Both the position numbers and the translations under genes were made by a program. The notes below the pieces were generated by a model. The model searched no databases. It was not told the DNA's origin and was given only the letters and a program-made list of their open reading frames with translations. From Ryuthela nishihirai (lineage: Eukaryota > Arthropoda > Arachnida > Araneae > Heptathelidae), in NCBI GenBank assembly GCA_038380435.1, contig JAWZYU010000028.1, positions 44,203,095 through 44,267,094 on the forward strand: DNA of 64,000 nucleotides, given 5' to 3'. Shown piece after piece: positions 46,270 to 58,928 of the stretch (its first letter is position 1; each line of letters begins with the position of its first letter).

Positions 46270-47060
46270 TTGTAATGAGTCAAATTGTAATGAGTAATTA
46301 TTTGTAAAATTCAATTTATAAAACAGCAACTAAATTATTTTGTAAAATTCAATTTATAAATCAGCAACTAAATTATTTTGTGAAATTAAATCAATAAATC
46401 AGCAACTAAATTATTTTTTGAAATTAAATCAATATATCAGCAACTAAATTGTCTCGTAAAATTCATTCAACAGATTAGCAGGTAAATTATTTTGTAAAAT
46501 TCAATTTATAAATCAGCAACTAAATTATTTTGTGAAATTAAATCAATAAATCAGCAACTAAATTATTTTTTGAAATTAAATCAATAAATCAGCAATTAAA
46601 TTGTCTCGTAAAATTAATTCAATAGATTAGCAGCTAAATTATTTTGTAAAATTCAATTTATAAATCAGCAACTAAATTATTTTTTTAAATTAAATCAATA
46701 AATCAGCAATCAAATGTCTCGTAAAATTCAACCGATAAACCAGCAAATAAATTAACTCTCTAAATTCAATAATTTTATATTAATAAATAAGTAACTAAAT
46801 TGTCTCGTATACTTCAATCAATAAATCAGTGATTAAACTGTCTCGTAACATGAAATCAATAAATCACAAACCGTATTACCTTTTACATTAAAATCGTTAA
46901 ATCAAGCAATTAATTTTCTCCTAAAAACTTCAATAAATAAACATCAAATAAGTTTTCTCATATAACTGAATCAAGAAATCAGTAATCTAATTATTTTATA
47001 GAATTCGACCATTAAATCAGCAATTAAATTGTCTCGTAAAATTGACATCGTGAATTTTAC
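46270..47060. repeat. 38-bp tandem array, diverging to the right
   Basis: Units of 38 bp: ATCAGCAACTAAATTATTTT then GTAAAATTCAATTTATAA. Left units are close; right units (after 46740) are increasingly diverged, some with TTGTCTCGTAAAATT in place of TTATTTTGTAAAATT. A block of about five units repeats (46300 and 46490), so there was secondary duplication. Confidence 0.88.
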
Positions 47061-47872
47061 GATCGAAAATCTGATCGATAACCACAGATTTAATCAGTGT
47101 CGACCTGCAAAACAATCTCAACGTTCAACATTAACTCAACCAGTCGTTCAATAAAGTACAGAAAATGCGTAAAATCATTTTTTGTGAGTTTTAGCTAAGA
47201 CAACTAACGAAACTGCGACCGAAAGAACACTCAAAGAAAAAAATATTTATCTTCCTTGAAAGTTCTGTTCCTCGCTCCACATCCACAAGAAACAACACTT
47301 CATGAACAATAACAGCTGTATTGATAATGCTCCTCATCAGCAGTAGTCAGCTATTATAATGCTGCTAAGAATCACACCTACGAGTCGAAACTATTCCCGT
47401 ATAAAAGCCTCATCACAAATAATGACAAATAGCTCCTCGTTGGACTCTCTGGGATGGAGATGGAGGAGCAACCGTAAATGACATGAAATCTCGTCAGTCC
47501 AGACATAATCGAAGAAGCAACAAAGAAGATGGTAGATTATGGATATCACTCTGGAACGCTTTTCACAAATGTTCGATTTCCATCCTCTACTGTGTGTGGA
47601 CGAAATGCTGCAGCTATTGCAGATGTCATTAAGGAAAAAAAAATTCGGTTTCCTTTCTCTTTCTTTTATTGAACTCTCTTCATCCTCTGAAACGAAACGT
47701 GTTACAGTGAACTGATGAAAGAGGGTAAGGCGGCATTACTTGTTGCATAGTGATCGTCATCAAATCGCGACCTTAGTCGTCTGAGGATCTGCATTTGTTT
47801 TGAAATCTCTATAGATAAATAAAAGATCACAGAAACGTTTCTCAAGTTGGTTATATAGTTTCAGAAAATGTG
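47061..47872. other. no recognised feature; low-repeat sequence
   Basis: About 0.8 kb of more complex sequence with no supported frame or motif. Confidence 0.4.
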
Positions 47873-47883
47873 AATTAAAGGTG

Positions 47884-48264
47884 TTGGGTTGTTTTACCTC
47901 TGAGCAGCACTTTTTTGTACAACATGGGCTAAATGGCCAGGTCACATGGACGCCGAAGGCTCAGAGAAAGTTGGGGGAGAAGACCCAATGGAGCAGTTGT
48001 TGGTAGACAGATGGTAGCCTCCCGTCAAGGCCATCCAGCGTGTTCTTTAACGTGCAAAGGGTATGGCTCTCCCGAACACGGAGCCACGGATTAACGTCTC
48101 ATCCGACGGACGGCGACATTTCCAAGCCCATTGGTGTCCCCTACTGACCGTGGGCAGGGAGTTTTACGGAGATAAATCTGAACGCTGACCCAGCTGGGAC
48201 TCGAACCTGGGAACTGCAGATTACGAGCCTGGCGCGCTACCGACTGAACCACCCCCGCCCCTAA
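47884..48264 (-). mobile_element. SINE-A, full length
   Basis: AATTAAAGGTG (47873-47883) and AATTAAAGATG (48265-48275) are the target duplication, 10 of 11 matching. Confidence 0.94.
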
Positions 48265-48556
48265 AATTAAAGATGAGATAGGATTTGAGTGTTTCTTGAA
48301 TGGTCCGCAGTCAGAAATTGTTTATATTTTGCAACAGACAATGAAATAAAAATTGGTGCAATGAAATAAAAATTGGTGTCAGAGAAGGCAATAAATCGGA
48401 AAATTTGGATGCGATTTTTTTTGGTTGCTAGGACTTACAACCATATTTGCTTTATGTACCAATGTGAGAATATAGATTTTTTTTTGACTTTTTAATTAAG
48501 GAGCATTTTTTAAATCGTTACTGACAACCATAATATATTTTGACTCATAAAGCGAC

Positions 48557-48632
48557 CATGCATTACCCGGAGACTCGAACCCGCAGACCTGGTATCATTG
48601 CGAGCCAACACGATGCCACTAAGTTATCGAGG
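48557..48632 (-). mobile_element. tRNA-like head of a third SINE or a decayed tRNA
   Basis: On the minus strand: TAACTTAGTGG (A-box-like) and GGTTCGAGTCTCC (B box), about 40 bp apart, and a start resembling a tRNA acceptor. It differs from the heads of both SINE-A and SINE-B. The acceptor arms do not pair well, so a working tRNA is unlikely. Confidence 0.5.
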
Positions 48633-48640
48633 ATACTTCA

Positions 48641-49008
48641 TTGTTTTACCTACGAGTGACACTTTTTTGCACACAATGGGCTAAATGGCCAGGCCACAAG
48701 GACCCCGAGGGCTCAGAGAATGATAGGGGAGGGATCCACAATACAGCTGTGTTAGGAAACAGATGGTAGCCTCCTGTAAGGGCCATATAATGTGTTCTTT
48801 AACGTGCACAGGGTATAGTTCTCTAGCACTCGGGGCCACGTCCCATCATGTGGACGGCGGCCTTTCCAAACCCATCGGTGTCCCCTACTGACCGGGTAGG
48901 ACTAGGGGTTTTGCGCTGAAAAATCTAAGCGTTGGCCTAGCTGGAGTCTCGAACCTGTGAACTGCAGATTACGAGCCTGGCGCGCTACCTAGTGAGCCAC
49001 TCCCGCCC
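48641..49008 (-). mobile_element. SINE-A, diverged nearly full copy
   Basis: Tail through to the head with many changes (TTGTTTTACCTACGAGTGAC, GATCCACAATACAGCTG). It lies directly beside the tRNA-like head at 48557. Confidence 0.88.
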
Positions 49009-49474
49009 ATCGATGCGGCTGGAATGTGATTGTTCGTTTTTGAAAAGTTTTTTTGTTTCACAGGCATGTAAAGAGCTCGATAATTTAATCTGGGGCAGAA
49101 TTATATTGCGGAAGGAAATCGATGCGGAACATTTTACCTCTGAGGAATACTAACTATATCGTTGAGGAAAACCAGGCCAAAGTTCGGTTCACCAGAATCG
49201 GCAAAATATTTTAAATTCAAGTTAGGACTTTTTGTCTTGGCTATTGAGAGAAACCATATTGCTGAAGCAAATCCGGAATGCATTTATTTATGGATAGAAC
49301 TATAATCCTAAAGTGTGTGTGTGTGTATGGGAGGTAATCAAGAAGTGGGGGATTGTTTTATTCCTGGATTATTCTATATCGCTGAAGAAAATCAAGTTTG
49401 ACTGTTTTAGTATTGAATAGCATTATATTTCAAAGGCGTATAAAATTTGTAATATTTTACAACCTGGGCGTACC
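49009..49474. other. no recognised feature
   Basis: AT-rich sequence with a short GT microsatellite (49314-49326). Loose similarity of segments such as ATATTGCTGAAG (49257, 49377) hints at an old tandem repeat of about 120 bp. Confidence 0.4.
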
Positions 49475-51360
49475 GTAGGGGTTGTTTCACGCTTAACCCT
49501 CTGTTAGAAAGAGAGTGTGAGGTTGTTTCACACTTAACCCTGTATTAGAAAGATAATGTGAGGTTGTTTCATGCTTAACCCTGTATTAGAAAGATAATGT
49601 GAGGTTGTTTCATGCTTAACCCTGTATTAGAAAGATAATGTGAGGTTGTTTCATGCTTAACCCTGTTAGAAAGATAATGTGAGGTTGTTTCATGCTTAAC
49701 CCCGTACTAGAAAGATAATGTGAGGTTGTTTCATGCTTAACCCTGTACTAGAAAGATAATGTGAGGTTGTTTCACGCTTAATCCTGTATTAGAAAGTCAG
49801 TGTGAGATTGTTTTGCATTTAACCCTGTATTATGAAGTTAGTGTGAGGTTGTTTTACATTTAACCCTGTATTATGAAGTTAGTGTGAGGTTGTTTCACGC
49901 CTAACCCTGTAATATAACTGTAGTTAATCCTGTATTAGAAAGTTAATGTGAGGTTGTTTTACGCTTAACAGTGTATTATAAAGTCAGTGTGAGGTTGTTT
50001 CACGCTTAACCCTCCATTATAAAGTCAGTGCGAGGCAGTTTCACGTTTAACACTGCATTATAAAGTCAGTGTGAGGCTGTTTCACATTTAACACAGCATT
50101 ATAAAGTCAGTGTGAGGCTGTTTCACGCTTAACACTGCATTATAAAGTCAGTGTGAGGCAGTTTCACATTTAACACTGCATTATAAAGTCAGTGTGAGGC
50201 AGTTTCACATTTAACACAGCATTATAAAGTCAGTGTGAGGCAGTTTCACATTTAACACAGCATTATAAAGTCAGTGTGAGGCTGTTTCACATTTAACACA
50301 GCATTATAAAGTCAGTGTGAGGCTGTTTCACGCTTAACACTGCATTATAAAGTCAGTGTGAGGCAGTTTCACATTTAACACAGCATTATAAAGTCAGTGT
50401 GAGGCAGTTTCACGCTTAACACTGCATTATAAAGTCAGTGTGAGGCAGTTTCACATTTAACACTGCATTATAAAGTCAGTGTGAGGCAGTTTCACATTTA
50501 ACACTGCATTATAAAGTCAGTGTGAGGCTGTTTCACATTTAACACAGCATTATAAAGTCAGTGTGAGGCTGTTTCACGCTTAACACTGCATTATAAAGTC
50601 AGTGTGAGGCAGTTTCACATTTAACACTGCATTATAAAGTCAGTGTGAGGCAGTTTCACATTTAACACAGCATTATAAAGTCAGTGTGAGGCTGTTTCAC
50701 GCTTAACACTGCATTATAAAGTCAGTGTGAGGCAGTTTCACGTTTAACACTGCATTATAAAGTCAGTGTGAGGCAGTTTCACGTTTAACACTGCATTATA
50801 AAGTCAGTGTGAGGCTGTTTCACGCTTAACACTGCATTATAAAGTCAGTGTGAGGCAGTTTCACATTTAACACAGCATTATAAAGTCAGTGTGAGGCTGT
50901 TTCACTCTTAACACTGCATTATAAAGTCAGTGTGAGGCAGTTTCACGTTTAACACTGCATTATAAAGTCAGTGTGAGGCAGTTTCACGTTTAACACTGCA
51001 TTATAAAGTCAGTGTGAGGCAGTTTCACATTTAACACTGCATTATAAAGTCAGTGTGAGGCTGTTTCACTCTTAACACTGCATTATAAAGTCAGTGTGAG
51101 GCAGTTTCACGTTTAACACTGCATTATAAAGTCAGTGTGAGGCAGTTTCACGTTTAACACTGCATTATAAAGTCAGTGTGAGGCAGTTTCACATTTAACA
51201 CAGCATTATAAAGTCAGTGTGAGGCTGTTTCACTCTTAACACTGCATTATAAAGTCAGTGTGAGGCAGTTTCACGTTTAACACTGCATTATAAAGTCAGT
51301 GTGAGGCAGTTTCACGTTTAACACAGCATTACAAAGTCAGTGTGAGGCTGTTTCACTCCT
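49475..51360. repeat. 41-bp satellite array in two sub-blocks, about 46 copies
   Basis: Left block (to about 49990): GTGAGGTTGTTTCATGCTTA with ACCCTGTATTAGAAAGATAAT, heterogeneous. Right block (about 49990-51350): GTGAGGCAGTTTCACATTTA with ACACTGCATTATAAAGTCAGT, nearly uniform. Variants (CTG/CAG, ACATTT/ACGTTT/ACGCTT/ACTCTT, CTGCATT/CAGCATT) recur in fixed order, giving multi-unit blocks. Confidence 0.96.
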
Positions 51361-51811
51361 TACTAACACTGTATTGCAGAGTGAAATCAGGTGCGGTTGC
51401 GTTACCTCTGGCCCCTATTACTATATTACCGGGGCAAATAAAAGATTAATTGCTTTTATTCTGAGCTGTACTATATTCCTGATGTAAATCAAGATGGGAT
51501 TAGTTTAATTAGATGGAGCACTATATTCTTGACCTAAATTAAAGTAAGATGGTTTTATATAACTAAATTTTTTTTTTATTACTAAAGAAAATTAGTGTGT
51601 GATTGTTATATCTTTGATTGACATGTGCTCAGGAACAATTCAGAATATTGTTGTTTGTACCTAACTGACGCCATATTTCTCAAAGAAATCTAGGTGGAAA
51701 TTTTCTTTCGATTCTTTTCTTTTCTGACTAACACCACATTCCCGAGTCAGATCAGGGCTGGATTGTTTCATTTATAAGCCCTGTGTATTAGTGAGGCAAA
51801 TCAGGTTGCTG
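51361..51811. other. degenerate flank, no gene
   Basis: Loose repeats of about 100 bp with words such as CTATATTCCTGA and ATTGTTTTAT, resembling 49009-49474 and 52202-52330. Possibly one old tandem family around the 41-bp array. Confidence 0.4.
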
Positions 51812-52083
51812 TAGAGTGGGTCAAAAAAATATCCGAACACCTTGGTGATTGCAGAATTCAGAAAAATATCTGGCAACGAATTTTTTTAGAAATTAGTGAT
51901 CTGGCAACCTTCGTGTCACGTGATTACAGAATTCAGGAAATATATCTGGAGCGTGTACAGCAACTGTACACGCTCCAGTTACCGTTCACAGCAGTTACCG
52001 TTCACTGTGAACGGTAACTGCACACGCTCAATATTTCCGTGAGTGAGCCCACACGATCTAGTATCAAAATAATATGACCACCT
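51812..52083. mobile_element. MITE-C, longer variant
   Basis: Reverse complement of the structure at 4401-4682, including GTGAGTGAGCCCACACG and the TATCAAAATAATATGACCAC segment. The left end is worn (GTAGAGTGGGTC). Confidence 0.82.
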
Positions 52084-52201
52084 ACAGTCGCTCAAAAAAA
52101 TATCCGAACACTTTGGTGATTACAGAATTGAGAAAAAATATCTGGCAACGATTTTTTTAGAAATTAGTGATCTGGCAACTTCGTGTTTCTGAGCGACTGT
52201 A
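52083..52201. mobile_element. MITE-C, short copy abutting the longer one
   Basis: TACAGTCGCTC to GAGCGACTGTA, with most of the right arm deleted. Together with 51812-52083 it mirrors the composite at 4184-4682. Confidence 0.85.
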
Positions 52202-52560
52202 TCCTTTTACCTCTGTAAATAATTTGATATATTTTGTTAACTAACATAATATTTCTGAACGAAACGAGGATGGGATTGCTTTATCACTGAATGACAGTAT
52301 ATTCCTAACGATGAAAGATCAATTATTTTTTGTATATGTGATACTTATTGAGTCAATCCATGCCCCTTTGATGAGTTGAAAAGAAGGATGTTGTTGCAAT
52401 ATATTCAATATTATTTTGTAATAAAAACTAGAAGTCAGACCTTAAAACATTTAAGAACAAATACGGTATCTAATGCCTTTAAAAAATAGGGAATACCGAT
52501 GTAGTCTAAATTAATGCTAGTTCTTGTGCATACGAAAAGTTTCACAACTCCAAACATTTA
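52202..52560. other. no recognised feature
   Basis: AT-rich, nothing identified. Confidence 0.4.
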
Positions 52561-52946
52561 GGGGCGGGGGTGGCTCAGTCGGTAGCGCGCCAGGCTCGTA
52601 ATCTGTAGTTCCCAGGTTCGAGTCCCAGCTGGGTGAGCGTTGAGATTTATCTCCGCAAAATTCCCCGCCCTGCCCACGGTCAGTAGGGGACACCGATGGG
52701 CTTGGAAAGGCCGCCGTCCGTCGGATGGGACGTTAAGCCGTGGCCCCGTGTGCGGGAGAGCCATACCCTGTGCACGTTAAAGAACACGCTGGATGGCCTT
52801 GACGGGAGGCTACCATCTGTCTCCCAACAGCTGTTCCAGTGGGTCCCCTGCCCCAACCTTCTCTGAGCCTTCGGGGTCCATGTGACCTGGCCATTTAGCC
52901 CATGGTGTGCACAAAAGTGCCGCTCAGAGGTAAAACAACCCAACAA
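52561..52946 (+). mobile_element. SINE-A, full length, near consensus
   Basis: From GGGGCGGGGGTGGCTCAGTC to AAACAACCCAACAA with few changes (one in the head, GGGTGAGCG). Probably among the youngest copies, although I did not find its target duplication. Confidence 0.95.
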
Positions 52947-53480
52947 CGCAACCTCCCCAGTCGTCAGAGTTCTCAACGTCAGACTATGCGACAAGTCGGT
53001 TGAGGTATTCCGAATTGCATTACCTTGCATCGGATTCCCAAGAAGTGGACAGCGAGATGCCAAAACATGTGGATCCTGCTCTAAGCAGGACTAAACGCAA
53101 AAGAACAACAAGAATAAGTTTTTGAAAAACGCGAAAAATTATCATATTTCATTAGTACCAATCTAACTAAAAAAAAGAGTTTTCCAATCATCCCTTAAAA
53201 CAATTGCATTTTCCTCCTACCCTGGACGAATGGGGTCAGATCACTGCTGCCAATGAAAACTTCGTGACCCTTACATTCCAGCACCAAAATTTCTGGCATA
53301 GTTAGATCCTTTGTAATATTCGTTTAAAATTGTAGAATTTTTAACTTTTCCAGCATTAGAGGCGCAATTATAGCTTTTGTGGTATTCGGAAAGTGCAGAT
53401 CGTAATATTTCATCGGTACCTATCCAACAGAAATATAATTTTTAATTTATCTTTATAAGCAAAAAAAGTTCCGTGTCTAC
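52947..53480. other. no recognised feature
   Basis: No repeat family or gene recognised. Confidence 0.4.
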
Positions 53481-53610
53481 AGACGGACAGACATACAACC
53501 AGAGTGACGGACAGACATACAACCAGAGAGACGGACAGACATACAGTCAGAGAGACGGACAGATATACAGCCAGACAGACGAACAGACATATAGAGATGG
53601 ACAGACGATA
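53481..53610. repeat. about 29-bp tandem repeat
   Basis: Four to five units of GACGGACAGACATACAACC then AGAGA, diverging to the right. Confidence 0.88.
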
Positions 53611-54212
53611 ATGAAATAATTATCTCGTTTTTTTTAAATCAGCAGATGTCACTAAATGACATCCTTATAGGTTCAGGAGTATGCAAAATAATCCATCTTC
53701 TTCCTAGCCATCACGGCATAAAAAGTTAACTTCAATTCCATGAAAGTACAGAAGGTAGAATTTAAAAGTTCGCCGCAATCCAGTAACCTTCGTTGTCAAG
53801 AAGCATTACAACTTCTTGGTGTAATGTTTCGTGGAGGTTTCTCGCCAGTGAAGTGGAACGTCCACCCGTCAGTTCGCGTTTCATTCCCTTTTTTTCCGTC
53901 CAACTTCTAGGGAATGGGATATGTGCGAATTGTTCCCGACTCGTGGAAGTGTGCCAATGTCAGCGGATCGATGAACGCCGGAGCAATTATCCTCTGCTTG
54001 GTGTTTTGATGCACTGATTTGTAAACACTGATACACCGATGGGGTTTTTGTTCCCTCTAACAGCAATTAGGTGTCATTAGAATTGTGTTTTTTTTAAATT
54101 CAATCGCAGCAATTTCAATTTAAAAAATGAAATTAAATTGAAAACGTGGAAATTTATCTGAAAAGGGTGTGGATAGGTTAGAATATCGAAAATTCTTCAT
54201 TGAATGTAAATC
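53611..54212. other. low-repeat sequence, no gene supported
   Basis: 53790-54060 is less AT-rich and has frames of 74 aa (+) and 61 aa (-) with no domain recognised. Confidence 0.4.
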
Positions 54213-54470
54213 TGAGGCGGGGTTTGGTCTACGAAATTCCGCCGTCCTTCAGATGAGACATTAAGTCGTGGCATGTACGCAGGAGAGTCATACTCTGTGC
54301 ACGTTAGACAACACGCTGTGTGGCCTTGACGGGAGGCGTCTATTTGTCTCCTAAAAGCTTTCCAATGGATCCTCTTCCTCCAACCTTCTATGAGCCCTTG
54401 GGATCCTTGTGACCTGACCATTTAGTGCATTGTGTGCAAAAAAGAAACGGTGCTGCTCAGAGGCAAAAGA
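54213..54470 (+). mobile_element. SINE-A, old 5'-truncated copy
   Basis: Diverged body and tail from GAGGCGGGGTTTGGTC to AGAGGCAAAAGAACC. Confidence 0.82.
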
Positions 54471-54512
54471 ACCGGACTCAACGCATATAAGTCTCTTATT
54501 CCATAAAACAAA

Positions 54513-54883
54513 GGGGTGGGGGTGGCTCAGTCGGTAGCGCGCCAGGCTCGTAATCTGTAGTTCCCAGGTTCGAGTCCCAGCTTGGTCAGCGTTGAGATTT
54601 ATCTCCGAAAAATTCCCCGCCCTGCCCACGGTCAGTAGGTGACACCGATGGGCTTGGAAAGACCGCCGTCCGTCGGATGGGACGTTACGCCGTGGCCCCG
54701 TATGCGGGAGAGCCATACCCTGTTGCACGTTAAAGAACACGCTGGATGGCCTTGACGGGAGGTTACCATCTGTCTCCCAACAGTGGGGCCCCTCCCCCAA
54801 CCTTCTCTGAGCCTTCGGGTTCCATGTGACCTGGCCATTTAGCCCATGGTGTGCAAAAAAATGCCGCTCAGAGGTAACCCAAC
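54513..54883 (+). mobile_element. SINE-A, full length
   Basis: Perfect 12-bp target duplication CCATAAAACAAA at 54501-54512 and 54884-54895. Small deletions in the body (CAACAGTGGGGCCCC) and tail. Confidence 0.96.
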
Positions 54884-54895
54884 CCATAAAACAAA

Positions 54896-57689
54896 TCTCG
54901 TTTTATATTAAAAAAAAAATGAGCTATTGCTTTTTAGTCCACTCCTCTATCACACCAGCAGACATTCAACGTCTTGTTTACAAATCAATTTTATTCATGT
55001 AATATCCCCATAGAAATGCGTATCTAGTCAACTTTCATAAGAGTTAGTAATTAACTCACTAATAGATAACTGTAAAACATGTAAATGACACATACCTAAG
55101 TGTACCAATGCATAAATATAAATATTTTTACCTAAAAACATGTAATATAACTTACTTCATTTTATTTTACAATATTTACTTTAATAACTAATGGAAGCTA
55201 TCAAATATCGCTGCAAATAACCATATATATATAAAAATATAAATAAAGTCTAGAATTTCAATAAAATTTCAGTTTTAAATTACAGCATAAAATTATACAT
55301 AAATTATAACGATTAATACTTATGTAAGAAACTAAAAAGAAGAGAGAAGTGAGACTCCGCAATGGGAAAAGTACGAAAGAAGTTTGAAAAATGTATTTTT
55401 ATCAACAGTAAACAAATGCGTGTTGGATTATTTTTCCAACAAAATTTGTAGAATTCAAATGTGGAAAAAAATATCGTAAATACATTATCTGTTTGAAGAA
55501 TAGATTATTCATAACACAGAACCCAGTAGCGCAAATTGTGCAATAAGGAAACTCGAACACTGTTGTGCAACAAGAATTTTTTTTATATCCAAAAAAATTA
55601 TTTTATTCGTAGTTTCTTTATAATAATTTTAACAAGGCCTGCAAGGTTCGTAGCTTAACTGTAGATGAGATACTTATTTGCATGTTTCTGAATTTATATA
55701 TTCAATGTTAGCTTTTTTATACGGTGATTTCTTATTTTTTGACGTGCAAGTCGGAAATGACGAAAAAAAAAATTTTTTTTTTCTTATTATACGTGTACTG
55801 AGGGAAAAAAATGGAAACAGTTCCATGAAATAATAAACTGAAAACAATTGGCTTTGTCGTGAGTGAGATTCGAACCCACGTCATTCAGTTATTAGAAAAC
55901 TAAAATTTACGTCAAGTCCTACAAATGGTTTATTAAACTAAATAGAAACTCTTCCTAAAATCTTCGTGTCCTAAATAAACCGGGTAGTTAAATTCTTCAC
56001 ACACACATATGGATAAAGACGTTTCTACATATGAATGCCTGTTTACATGAATTCAGATCTCTTACCAGTAGTAAACTTGTATTATGAAAGACATACATTA
56101 AGTAAATGAAATGAATAAATTTGAATACATTACTTTAAAAGTCACCAACTCATTCACACACTCGAAACAATAATCTCACGAAGAACAGCCACCATGTAAT
56201 GGAAAAAAAAAGTCCGGAGAAGGCACACATTCCTTAGCGAACAATAAAAAAGCACTGACAAACCTTCAGCTATAAAATACACTCCAAGATTAATAAGAAA
56301 AAGATTAGAGAAGAATGTTGACCAAATCCCTGAAAAGCAGACTTCTTTACACAAAGAATGAGATAATGACATGTATTCAAGGGAGGAAAATTCCGTTTCT
56401 CCAAACACCTTTTCCACCACGACATGTCAGTTAAACTGAAAATCCGGAAAACGCATTTAATTTACGGAAAAGGAGGGGTTTGAGAGGGAAGAGGGGCTGA
56501 AAAGTCTTTTCGCTGACTGCCGCACGAGAGAGAAAAGAGTAAAGCTGTCCTTACAAATGCGCATATTTCCGCCAAAACGTCTCCAACACGCACAACTTCG
56601 AAGGAGGAGGGAGATTTTGCAGCCTGAAGATTCTTTCTCTTTCCCAGAAGGCTATCTTGGCGCGTTGTTATGGTGCTTAACCGTTTCCGCTGTTTCGTTC
56701 ACGTGCCTCCAAATGGTACAATCAGAATGTGCATTTTAAGTACATGCGCCGTTATGAACTGCTCCGTCCCCAAACGACTAGAACGTGCCAACAGTGCTAG
56801 CGAGTTAAGTCTGATTTCCCATTCAAAACATTAGATCTATTTCTCTAAAGGTTCTTCTGTGATGTGCATTTATTTAAATATTTTGGTGGATATAGCCATA
56901 AGGATGGAAGCGTCTTTTATTGCACTTTTTATCCTACTCGGGACTATTTTCTTCCTCCCCTCACTAAATAAAGCTGGGATGTTAGGAGGATGGTTCTCGT
57001 CTTCGGTCGTCCTCCTCCTCATCCTTCATCCTAGGAGCGTCTTTTCTCTTTCTATCCTCCCATTTTTTTTTTTTGAAGAATATTTTTAACATTAAAGTTA
57101 AAACTTTCTTATCGAGGGGAGACTTAGGGAACGGCAGCAAATGAAATCTACGTTTGTGTGACCTAGCACATGTTGAACATCCGCATTTTTCCGTGACGTG
57201 TTGCCTCTGGAAAAATTCGCTTTAAATCTCTCCCTCTTCGTTTCATGAGAATTATGAGAAAGGTACAGCTGCTTCTTATTACGCAAGCCTCGAGCTTCGA
57301 TCTCTACGTTAGTTTCGGATGATGGAATTGTCATTACGGAGGAATTTCAGCGGAAGACTTATTTCATTTGAATATTAAGTGAAATCAAAAGTGTCTCCTG
57401 ATTTCTATAGTTCATTTGAGGTTATTCTTTTAACAGTCTAGAGTAGGGTTCTCCAATCGCGGGCAGGGCGATGTCATTCTGTGTAGTTCTTGAAGTCATT
57501 TTCCACAGCCCCACAAGCAATGCGTTCTGTCATAATCACGGTACTGAAATGTGGCTTTGAGCTTGGCTTCACCTGAATGATCTCACTTTAATATAGAGAA
57601 TCGCCGCCTTCAGCAGAAAATGAAGAAAAAAAATAAAAAAAATTTTGGAATAAAAGCATGTCATATTTAAGTAATAAAGCAACAGTTTT
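54896..57689. other. longest stretch without recognised repeats
   Basis: About 2.8 kb. 54900-56150 is very AT-rich, with an inverted B-box-like word (GAGATTCGAACCCACG, 55866-55881). 56440-57110 is less AT-rich, with CpGs and mixed composition, and could hold an exon or promoter, but no frame above 76 residues or domain is seen. A one-sided hAT-like end (GGGTTCTCCAATCGCGGG) lies at 57447-57464. Confidence 0.4.
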
Positions 57690-57845
57690 AGTAACTATAC
57701 TTTTCTTATTAATGTTTAAAATAATATGCTTTTCGTTTCATTTTGTGAAATAACTGATTTCGTTATTTTATGATTAATATAATATGCCGCCTGCCATATT
57801 TTGAGATCAAACTGCTTTGGCCCTTATAACATTCTTTAAACTATA
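57690..57845. repeat. dispersed repeat module, first site
   Basis: Contains ATGCCGCCTGCCATATTTTG, then GGCCCTTATAACATTCTTTAA, matching the units at 60780-61090. At least one and probably two diverged units are present. Confidence 0.65.
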
Positions 57846-57923
57846 AATAAATTAAAAAATCTAAAAAAATATCCATCTTCCTATATGAGCAGTAAAAAAG
57901 TAGAAAATACACCTGAAGTGGTG

Positions 57924-58308
57924 CGTTGGGTTGTTTTACCTCTGAGCGGCACTTTTTTGCACACCATGGGCTAAATGGCCAGGTCACATGGACCCCGAAG
58001 GCTCAGAGAAGTTTGGGGGAGGGGATCCACTGGAACAGCTGTTGGGAGACAGATGGTAGCCTCCCGTCAAGGCCATCCAGCGTGTTCTTTAACGTGCACA
58101 GGGTATGGCTCTCCCGCACACGGGGCCACGGCTTAACGTCACATCCGACGGACGGCGGCCTTTCCAAGCCCATCGATATCCCTTACTGACCGTGGGCAGG
58201 GCGGGGAATTTTGCGGAGATAAATCTCAACGCTGACCCAGCTGGGACTGGAACCTGGGAACTACAGATTACGAGCCTGGCGCGCTACCGACTGAGCCACC
58301 CCCGCCCC
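57924..58308 (-). mobile_element. SINE-A, full length
   Basis: Near-consensus minus-strand copy. The B box has one change (CTGGGACTGGAACC on the plus strand). The flanks share only a few bases (GGTG), so the target duplication is uncertain. Confidence 0.94.
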
Positions 58309-58928
58309 GGTGTTTTTGGACTCGAGTTTAAGGTAGCCCATGATATTAGAGATGTCAGAAGCTTTAATCTGACATATAACTCGTTAAGGTCCACTTCCGC
58401 AAAAATCTACCCTTCTTTTGGAAGGGAAATTTTTGGGAGGGTCCACCACATAGAACGGTGGGGGGAGGGGAAAATTTGAAAGAATTTACGACGGTCCTCA
58501 TATGAGCTTTCATATGACATCTAACTCGCAAATGTAGACCATCGCGATCCGAAGATATAGCTGAACAATGGTTTTCATATTCCTCCTTTTTAGGGGGGAA
58601 GAAAGCATGGGGGTCATTTGTTTTATAGCCTATGACACTCCTCGCGTCACAAGCTTTCATTTGACGCATAACGTGTTGCTTTCGGCCGTCGCGGTCCGAA
58701 GATATAGAGGAACAATCATTTTCATATTTTCCCCCTTTTTTAAGTGGGAAGAAAGTATGGTTATATAATTTTCTATAACCTATAAGACTCCCCGCGTCAC
58801 AAGCTTTCATTTGACGCAATAGCATGTTACTTTCGGCACTCGTGTTCTGGAGATACAAAGGAACAACGTTTTCATAATTCCTCTTTTTTGGGGGGGAGGG
58901 GCAAGAAAGTATGGGGTCCAAATTTTTA

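Noticed and set aside
52561..52635. tRNA gene in the head of SINE-A
   Set aside because: Has A and B boxes, but the acceptor stem does not pair and the sequence is part of a ~385-bp repeat with dozens of copies.
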